NCBI GenBank assembly: GCA_965652545.1
Contig: CBFGWV010000150.1
Span: 1 to 11,873, forward strand
Origin: CBFGWV01 sp965652545
GTDB taxonomy: Bacteria; Pseudomonadota; Gammaproteobacteria; Competibacterales; Competibacteraceae
Length of the DNA: 11,873 nt
Reading direction: 5' to 3'
Both the position numbers and the translations under genes were made by a program. The notes under the pieces were generated by a model, which was given only the letters and a program-made list of their open reading frames with translations, was not told the DNA's origin and searched no databases. Shown here one piece after another: positions 7,472 through 11,873 of the stretch (position 1 is its first letter; the number at the start of each line of letters is the position of its first letter).

Positions 7472-8111
7472 GGACGATCGCCCACTGGGCGCGGCCGCAC
7501 GGACGGGCCTGATCGAGGCCGGCTTCACCGTCGACTGGCTGACCGACGGCGAGGCCGGCCTCGCTGCGTTGGCCGTCGGTGGCTTCGACGCGGTGGTGCT
7601 CGACATCGGCCTGCCCAAACGTTCGGGGCTGGAGCTGCTGCGCCTGCGCCGCCAGGCCGGGGACGAGACGCCGGTGTTGCTGCTGACCGCGCACGATGGC
7701 CTGGACGACCGTGTCCAGGGGTTGGACAGCGGGGCGGACGACTACCTGGTCAAACCGTTCGCCCTGGCTGAGCTGGCCGCCCGACTGCGCGCATTGACCC
7801 GTCGCGCGCGAGGGCGTGCCGAACCGATGCTGCACTGGCGCGCACTGACCCTGGACCCGGCCTCGCGCGAGGTGGCCTGGGGCGGTCGACCGGTGCGCCT
7901 GACACCGGCGGAGTACAAGCTGCTGCACCTGCTGTTGGCCGCTAGTGGACGGGTGCTCACGCGCGAGTCGCTGACGGACGCCTTGTACGGCTGGGACGAA
8001 GGGGCCGACAGCAACACTTTGGAGGTTCACGTACACCATCTGCGGCGCAAGATCGAAAGCGCCGTGGTGGAGACGGTCCGCGGTGTCGGTTACCGGTTGG
8101 GTGCCCCATGA
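7452..8111 (+). CDS. QseB/PmrA-like OmpR-family response regulator
   Basis: The 219-residue regulator has a receiver domain (1-118) with the full phosphorylation set: acidic pair D8/D9, phospho-acceptor D51 in VVLDIGLP, T79 and K101 in VKPF. The C-terminal winged-helix DNA-binding domain (about 125-217) contains the recognition helix SNTLEVHVHHLRRK (187-200). That helix is nearly identical to the one in E. coli QseB and close to PmrA/BasR. The gene uses a GTG start at 7452 inside the cytochrome gene, supported by GGAAGAG at 7440-7446. Its stop overlaps the kinase start by four bases (ATGA). Given its DNA-binding helix, it is the natural candidate to bind the CTTAAK-N5-CTTAAG boxes at 6569 and 1914. 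Confidence 0.95.
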   Translation: MRILLIEDDRPLGAAARTGLIEAGFTVDWLTDGEAGLAALAVGGFDAVVLDIGLPKRSGLELLRLRRQAGDETPVLLLTAHDGLDDRVQGLDSGADDYLVKPFALAELAARLRALTRRARGRAEPMLHWRALTLDPASREVAWGGRPVRLTPAEYKLLHLLLAASGRVLTRESLTDALYGWDEGADSNTLEVHVHHLRRKIESAVVETVRGVGYRLGAP

Positions 8112-9418
8112 GCGCGCCCGGCTCACTGTGGGCGCGATTACTGCTGCTGCTCGGCGGCAGCGCGCTGGCCGTGTGGCTGGTCATCGCAGTGCTCACCGTG
8201 ATCATCGCCCAGGATGAAACCGAGGAGCTGTTCGATTCCCAGTTGGCCGCGGTGGCCACCGTGCTGCAACGCCTGCCCGATTTACCGCCGGCGGCCGGCT
8301 TCCCCGCACCGCTGAGCCTGACCGAACCTGATGAACTGCACGAGCGCCGGCAGTTGGCGTTCACGACCTATGACCGGGCCGGACGGCCGTGGATGCGGGC
8401 CAGCGGCCAGATACCCGTCTTGCCGTTGCCTGATCACCCGGGTTTCGTGACGGCCACGGTCGACGGCACACCGTGGCGCCTGCTGCGTCAGGATCTCGCC
8501 GACCGCATCCTGGTGGTCGGCGAGCAGCAGACCGTGCGGGGCTACCTCAGCGCCGAGCTTGTCGAGCATCTGATGTGGCCGGTGCTGATCGCCCTGGCCC
8601 TGATGGCACTGAGCCTGGCCTGGGGCCTGCGTGTGGGGCTGCGGCCATTGGGGCGCTTGGCCGTGGAGGTGAGTGCGCTCGAGCCCGGCCGTATGGATGC
8701 CGTCGCCGAGCCGCGCGAGCGCGAGCTGCGTCCGCTGGTGCGTGCCCTCAACGGTTTGCTCGGGCGTCTGATGGCAACACTGGAGCGCGAGCGCCGGTTC
8801 ACTGCCGATGCCGCGCACGAGCTGCGCACACCGCTGGCCGCGGTGCGCTTGCACGCCGAGCTTGCCCGCGACAGCCGGGTGCCCGCCACCCGCCGCCAGG
8901 CCCTGGACGATTTGCTCTCGGGCATCGATCGCAGCAGCCGGTTGCTGGACCAGTTACTGACCCTGGCTCGGGTCGACCCCCTGTTGACGCCGGCGCGCAG
9001 CGAGCCGGTCGACCTGGCGCCGTTGGTCCATGGCGTCGTCGCCGAGCTCGGAGCCCTGTCGGCCGGCCGGGTTCGCATCATCGGCACGCAGACGCCGCCG
9101 TTTCGCGGGGACCCGCTGTTGCTGCGGGTGTTGATACGCAACCTGATCGACAACGCGCTGCGTTACACCATCGGTGCGGTGACGGTGGCCATGACCGCCG
9201 AGGGCCTGAGTGTCTGCGACACCGGCCCCGGCCTGCCCGAATCCGTCCGCACCCGCCTGGGCGAGCGATTCGTCCGCGGCGAAACCGGCGATGCGCAGGG
9301 CAGTGGGTTGGGCTTGTCCATCGTGTTGCGCATCGCACAGTTGCACGGGATTGACGTACAGATCGGCACCGAAGAGGGCGGCATGCGTGTGACGCTCACG
9401 CAGCCGCCGGTTGGGTAA
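8108..9418 (+). CDS. QseC-like sensor histidine kinase
   Basis: The membrane kinase has 436 residues. TM1 lies at about 9-33 and TM2 at about 153-176, enclosing a periplasmic domain of about 120 residues. That domain starts with DETEELFDSQLA, like the 2CSK_N sensor domain of QseC/TctE relatives. A HAMP-like linker (about 177-228) follows. The dimerisation box FTADAAHELRTPLAAVRLHAE carries the phospho-histidine H237. The ATPase domain has the N box RNLIDNALRYT (344-353), G1 DTGPGL (371-376) and G2 GSGLGLS (398-404). It is translationally coupled to the regulator gene by a four-base overlap. The signal is unknown; an E37-x-x-E40 motif at the start of the periplasmic part resembles PmrB iron motifs but may only be family background. 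Confidence 0.95.
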   Translation: MSAPGSLWARLLLLLGGSALAVWLVIAVLTVIIAQDETEELFDSQLAAVATVLQRLPDLPPAAGFPAPLSLTEPDELHERRQLAFTTYDRAGRPWMRASGQIPVLPLPDHPGFVTATVDGTPWRLLRQDLADRILVVGEQQTVRGYLSAELVEHLMWPVLIALALMALSLAWGLRVGLRPLGRLAVEVSALEPGRMDAVAEPRERELRPLVRALNGLLGRLMATLERERRFTADAAHELRTPLAAVRLHAELARDSRVPATRRQALDDLLSGIDRSSRLLDQLLTLARVDPLLTPARSEPVDLAPLVHGVVAELGALSAGRVRIIGTQTPPFRGDPLLLRVLIRNLIDNALRYTIGAVTVAMTAEGLSVCDTGPGLPESVRTRLGERFVRGETGDAQGSGLGLSIVLRIAQLHGIDVQIGTEEGGMRVTLTQPPVG

Positions 9419-9458
9419 TAGATTCTGAGTCCCCGAATTAGGTCTATTGGCGTCGATT

Positions 9459-9491
9459 GAAACCAGTATTACTATTAGAGATTGGTTTTTT
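9459..9491 (+). terminator. Weak Rho-independent terminator candidate
   Basis: GAAACCAGT (9459-9467) can pair with ATTGGTTTT (9481-9489), with two G-U pairs and a 13-base loop. The stem runs into a T-tract ending at 9491. It lies about 40 bases after the kinase stop. The stem is AT-rich and the loop large, so termination strength is doubtful. Confidence 0.3.
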
Positions 9492-9520
9492 GCCCCGTTT
9501 GATGCTCTGGTCATATTTGC

Positions 9521-9532
9521 GCCATCGATGGC
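9521..9532. repeat. Perfect 12-base palindrome
   Basis: GCCATCGATGGC reads the same on both strands, with no spacer. It lies about 300 bases upstream of the GTPase operon. It could be an operator for a dimeric regulator or chance; no protein can be assigned. Confidence 0.35.
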
Positions 9533-9559
9533 TCAATGATAATGGCGGTTAAATGAATT

Positions 9560-9588
9560 TTGCACACAGTGGGGCTGTGCCCGATATT
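9560..9588 (+). promoter_or_regulatory. Possible sigma-70 promoter
   Basis: TTGCAC (9560-9565) and GATATT (9583-9588) are 17 bases apart. Both are partial matches, three of six and four of six. The spacer holds a small hairpin, CACAG/CTGTG (9565-9579). This would give a long leader to the GTPase operon. Other weak -10 candidates lie closer, such as TATGCT at 9704-9709. Confidence 0.25.
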
Positions 9589-9725
9589 GTATGGAGCGAG
9601 TTAATGGCGCTTGACATGTTTAAGGTGTAATGAAAGAGGCGTGCTTGCTTCGTTAACATCCAGTGTGTGATATTCCCCGTTCCATTGCGTACCCTGACAG
9701 CGCTATGCTATCCAATACCAATAAG

Positions 9726-9744
9726 TTGTCTGTCGGACAGTCAA
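9726..9744. promoter_or_regulatory. 19-base operator-like dyad
   Basis: TTGTCTGTCGGACAGTCAA is an inverted repeat around a central G at 9735. The core CTGTC/GACAG is perfect and the outer TTG/CAA pairs, with one mismatched position in each arm. It lies about 87 bases before the best start of the degenerate-receiver gene and overlaps the likely promoter area. It may bind a dimeric regulator of the GTPase operon. Confidence 0.4.
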
Positions 9745-9830
9745 TCGGTGCGCTAGCATTTGCAAGATGAATTCGATCGAGCTTTATGCAGGTGCGCCGG
9801 GGCCGTTGCAAACGTTGGGGGCGATGTCAC

Positions 9831-10739
9831 ATGATGGCGATGGATTTGAGTGTAAGAGCCGTTGGGTTGCCGCCCTCCACCGAGCGTGCCCTGCGCGCAA
9901 TGGTGTCGCTTCTGCGGTGCAGCCGTACATGGCACTACGCCGATGACGGCGGTGCCGACGTCTGGGTGGTGGATGCCGACCAACCCGGTTCCACCACACC
10001 ATTGCCGCCCTCCGACGTCGGCCGCAAGGCACTGGTCGTGCCGTACGGCGATGCCGCCACGGACGCATCGGCCGATGCCGAGTTGGTGCTCCACAAGCCC
10101 CTGCAGTCGGCCGATCTTCGACGTGTTCTCGAGCATGCCGTGCAGTTGCTCGATGGGGGCAAGTCCGCGGCATCGGCCGGCGACAGAGACCCCAAGCGCT
10201 TTGCCCGCGTGCTGTTCGCCGCCTCACGGTGCAGGGCGGTGACGCCTGATGGGGCCGAGGTCTTCATCGAGCCGTCGCAACGCCGCTATTACGGTAACGG
10301 CGCGGCGTTTCTCAAGGCGGTGGCCGGCGGGTCGGGATTTACAGTATCGGCCATCGCCGAGCTCCCCGGCGGGCAGGCGCATGCGCTCGACCCCTTCATG
10401 TGGCGGTTCTCCCGCGTTCTCGAGCTGCCACCGTTGCCGGAATGGTTTGGGCCGGACAAGGCCGTTCGCCTGAGCCGCTGGCCCGATCTGGCCTCGCTGC
10501 CCCACACCCAAACCGATCTGCAGATGGCCGCCATACTCACCCGCCGTGCCGTGACCGCCGCAGAGCTGGGGCGGCTGGCCCATGTGAACGCCATCGAGGT
10601 GCGCCGTTTTCTGTCGGGCATGGCCGCGCTGACGCTGCTCTCGGTGGCCCCGTCGACGGCGGGCGACTTGCCACCGCATCGTCTGGAGACCGCGGCCCTG
10701 GGCGTGATCCGGCGTATCCGCGAGCGGTTGGGGTTGTAG
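9831..10739 (+). CDS. Degenerate receiver-like protein with winged-helix-like C-terminus
   Basis: The 302-residue protein has no named function that I can assign. Its N-terminal about 105 residues look like a response-regulator receiver. They hold a strand DVWVVDADQPG with an aspartate in the D-x-x-x-P-G phospho-acceptor position, and later LVLHKPLQSADLRRVLEHAV, matching the conserved K-P and last helix. The acidic pair expected after the first strand is absent (RAVGLPPSTERAL). A middle region of unknown type (about 120-225) follows. The C-terminal part (TQTDLQMAAILTRRAVTAAEL...) looks like a winged helix. The frame opens at 9786, but I prefer the ATG at 9831: GGGGG lies nine bases upstream and the residues before it are not family-like. 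ATGs at 9834 and 9840 are also possible. It heads an operon with a GTPase and a Roadblock protein, so it is probably their regulator or scaffold. Confidence 0.8.
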   Translation: MMAMDLSVRAVGLPPSTERALRAMVSLLRCSRTWHYADDGGADVWVVDADQPGSTTPLPPSDVGRKALVVPYGDAATDASADAELVLHKPLQSADLRRVLEHAVQLLDGGKSAASAGDRDPKRFARVLFAASRCRAVTPDGAEVFIEPSQRRYYGNGAAFLKAVAGGSGFTVSAIAELPGGQAHALDPFMWRFSRVLELPPLPEWFGPDKAVRLSRWPDLASLPHTQTDLQMAAILTRRAVTAAELGRLAHVNAIEVRRFLSGMAALTLLSVAPSTAGDLPPHRLETAALGVIRRIRERLGL

Positions 10740-10751
10740 GCGCTGCCCCCC

Positions 10752-11285
10752 ATGTCGCAAATCAAGATCGTATTCACCGGTGCGCCCGGTGCGGGCAAGA
10801 CGACGGCCATCGAAGCGCTGAGCGAGTACCCGCCCATCCGTACCGATGTGCCGACCACCGACGAGTTGAGCGAGGTCAAGGCGACCACCACCGTGGCCAT
10901 GGACATGGGGGAGCTCACCCTCGGCGATGGCACCTTGCTGCGACTCTACGGGACGCCGGGCCAGCGCCGCTTCGAGTTCATGTGGCGCATTCTGGTCGAG
11001 GACGCGCTGGGGTTGATCATACTCATCGACAACCGCCGTCCGGATGCACTGAGCGACCTGGCGATGTACCTGGAGAACTTCCGCGACATCGTCGATGAGG
11101 GCGTGGTGGTCGTGGGCGTCACCGGCATGGACATCAATGCCACCCCGTCGCTGGAGGCCTATCACCGTGCGCTGGAGGCACAATCCCCGCCACTACCGCT
11201 GTTTCGCGTCGATGCCAGGAAGCCCGATGACGTGCGTTTGCTGGTGAATGTTCTATTGACCTGTATCGAAATGAACGCGGAGTGA
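10752..11285 (+). CDS. Ras-like small GTPase (MglA-related bacterial family)
   Basis: The 177-residue protein consists of a single G domain. The P-loop GAPGAGKTT is at 10-18, and a switch I threonine lies within KATTTVAM (43-50). The switch II motif reads LYGTPGQRRF (65-74), so the usual DxxG aspartate is Gly67. The base-recognition motif is VTGMD (123-127) in place of NKxD, keeping the final aspartate. The G5 position is VDAR (153-156). These changes recur, as I recall, in the bacterial MglA-like GTPases paired with Roadblock proteins. GTP binding and a switch role are expected from the fold; guanine specificity is less certain. The gene begins 12 bases after the receiver-like gene and overlaps the Roadblock gene by four bases. 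Confidence 0.9.
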   Translation: MSQIKIVFTGAPGAGKTTAIEALSEYPPIRTDVPTTDELSEVKATTTVAMDMGELTLGDGTLLRLYGTPGQRRFEFMWRILVEDALGLIILIDNRRPDALSDLAMYLENFRDIVDEGVVVVGVTGMDINATPSLEAYHRALEAQSPPLPLFRVDARKPDDVRLLVNVLLTCIEMNAE

Positions 11286-11707
11286 CCACGTCTATGTCCA
11301 CACAAGCGGCTTTGCCCCAGCGGCTGGTCTTTGACGAGCCGCAACTCACCAAGGCGCGCGAACGGCTGGAGGCCGCCATGACCCGCGCCCCCGGGCTGTC
11401 GGGCCTGCTGGTGGCCACTGTGGACGGCAACATGGTGCTGTCCGCCGCCCAGACGCCGTTTGCCGATGCACGCATGGCGACGATGAGCAGCGCCCTGCTG
11501 GCCATCTGCGAAACCCTGGGGCGCGAGTCCGGGCAGAAAACCTGCCGCTTCGTCGTCCTGGAAAACGAACTCGGCCGCATCATTTCCTTGCGCATCAATT
11601 CCCGCTTGACGCTCACCGGATTGTCATCCAAACAAAGCAACCTCGGCCTGGTGCTCACCGCAGGCCAGGCCGCCGCGCGCGATTTGGCGGCCCTATTGGC
11701 TGTCTGA
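11282..11707 (+). CDS. Roadblock/LC7-domain protein (MglB-like)
   Basis: This is a 141-residue protein. The Roadblock/LC7 fold covers about residues 36-130: GLSGLLVATVDGNMVLSA (first strands), a long helix at 60-80, FVVLENELGRIISLRI (89-104), then LGLVLTAGQAAARDLAALL. In MglA/MglB systems such proteins dimerise and act on the GTPase as activating or recruiting partners. That role is inferred here from the fold and the adjacency. The start is GTG at 11282, overlapping the GTPase stop (GTGA). ATG at 11294, four codons later, is an alternative. The 3' end overlaps the convergent VOC-family gene by 15 bases. Confidence 0.9.
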   Translation: MTTSMSTQAALPQRLVFDEPQLTKARERLEAAMTRAPGLSGLLVATVDGNMVLSAAQTPFADARMATMSSALLAICETLGRESGQKTCRFVVLENELGRIISLRINSRLTLTGLSSKQSNLGLVLTAGQAAARDLAALLAV

Positions 11708-11873
11708 TCCGGTGAGCTGGTAGATCTGAATCAAGTTGCCGCAGGTGTCGGCGAACACCGCAATGGTGACCGGGCCTGCGGCCGTCGGCTCAGTGGTGAA
11801 CACCACGCCCTGCTTGCGCAGGCGGCGTTCATCAGCGTGATGCAGCCGGGGGTCAGGGCCGTCGGGAGCCGTC
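11693..11873 (-). CDS. VOC/glyoxalase-family protein, C-terminal part
   Basis: I translated the minus strand and found an open frame from the right edge to a TAG at 11695-11693. About 59 codons are visible, including KQGVVFTTEPTAAGPVTIAV and FADTCGNLIQIYQL. This is the usual end of a vicinal-oxygen-chelate fold: a beta strand, then F-x-D-x-x-G-N and a metal-binding or cofactor-binding strand. The N-terminal part lies outside the window, so the substrate is unknown; glyoxalase, dioxygenase and resistance-type members all share this tail. It converges on the Roadblock gene and overlaps its last 15 bases. Confidence 0.75.
   Translation of the reverse strand, partial: TAPDGPDPRLHHADERRLRKQGVVFTTEPTAAGPVTIAVFADTCGNLIQIYQLTGSDSQ

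Larger units (their letters stand above)
9419..9830. other. AT-richer intergenic region with several dyads
   Basis: About 410 bases separate the kinase stop from the best start of the next gene. No coding frame here is convincing. The region is visibly richer in A and T than its surroundings. It holds a weak terminator-like hairpin (9459-9491), a perfect 12-base palindrome (9521-9532), a possible promoter (9560-9588) and a 19-base dyad (9726-9744). It most likely contains the end of the two-component operon and the control region of the GTPase operon. Confidence 0.6.

Noticed and set aside
9611..9616. Perfect TTGACA -35 hexamer
   Set aside because: No acceptable -10 lies 16-18 bases downstream (the place reads AAGAGG), so no promoter is called.
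9601..9656. Three TTAA tetramers at 9601, 9620 and 9653 as a possible third QseB/PmrA box
   Set aside because: Their spacings (19 and 33 bases) do not give the N5-separated pair, and the region is AT-rich, so they are expected by chance.
9767..9946. Small plus-strand frame of 59 codons starting before the receiver-like gene
   Set aside because: It has no ribosome binding site and overlaps the better-supported gene in another frame.
10224..11183. Minus-strand open frame of 319 codons
   Set aside because: It is antisense to the receiver-like and GTPase genes; composition is shadow-like.
1..11873. CRISPR array, tRNA, rRNA or insertion sequence
   Set aside because: No regularly spaced repeats, cloverleaf-like segments, rRNA motifs, transposase frames or terminal repeats were seen.

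Overview
The window is a GC-rich chromosomal segment. Gene content and motif style fit a high-GC gammaproteobacterium: a QseB/QseC-type two-component system, a PepSY/cytochrome b561 cluster, a thermostable-hemolysin-family gene next to an adenylating enzyme, and a YfbK-like von Willebrand lipoprotein. No genus can be fixed from the sequence alone. There are no rRNA or tRNA genes, CRISPR arrays or insertion sequences that I can support.

Layout. On the minus strand at the left, a thermostable-hemolysin-family protein (1224-1862) is followed by an overlapping AMP-binding ligase that runs off the left edge (1-1234). Divergent from them on the plus strand are a von Willebrand factor A lipoprotein (1989-3569), a P-type cation ATPase (3645-6122) and a universal stress protein (6127-6573). 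Next is a tight four-gene operon: PepSY protein (6651-6917), cytochrome b561 (6929-7471), response regulator (7452-8111) and sensor kinase (8108-9418). An AT-richer non-coding stretch of about 410 bases (9419-9830) follows. It leads into a second compact operon: a degenerate-receiver protein (9831-10739), a Ras-like GTPase (10752-11285) and a Roadblock/LC7 protein (11282-11707). The 3' end of a minus-strand VOC/glyoxalase-family gene (11693-11873) closes the window.

How the parts may work together. Two intergenic sites have the architecture of a QseB/PmrA-type binding box, two YTTAAK half-sites separated by five bases. One lies upstream of the PepSY-cytochrome-regulator-kinase operon (6569-6585). 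The other lies between the hemolysin-family operon and the VWA lipoprotein (1914-1930), next to a good -10 element. The regulator encoded here is of the QseB/PmrA type, so the simplest reading is that it controls its own operon and the VWA gene, and possibly the divergent hemolysin-ligase operon. The GTPase operon looks like a separate MglA/MglB-like switch module with its own AT-rich, dyad-containing control region. The functions of the hemolysin-family protein, the cation carried by the ATPase and the output of the GTPase module remain unassigned.
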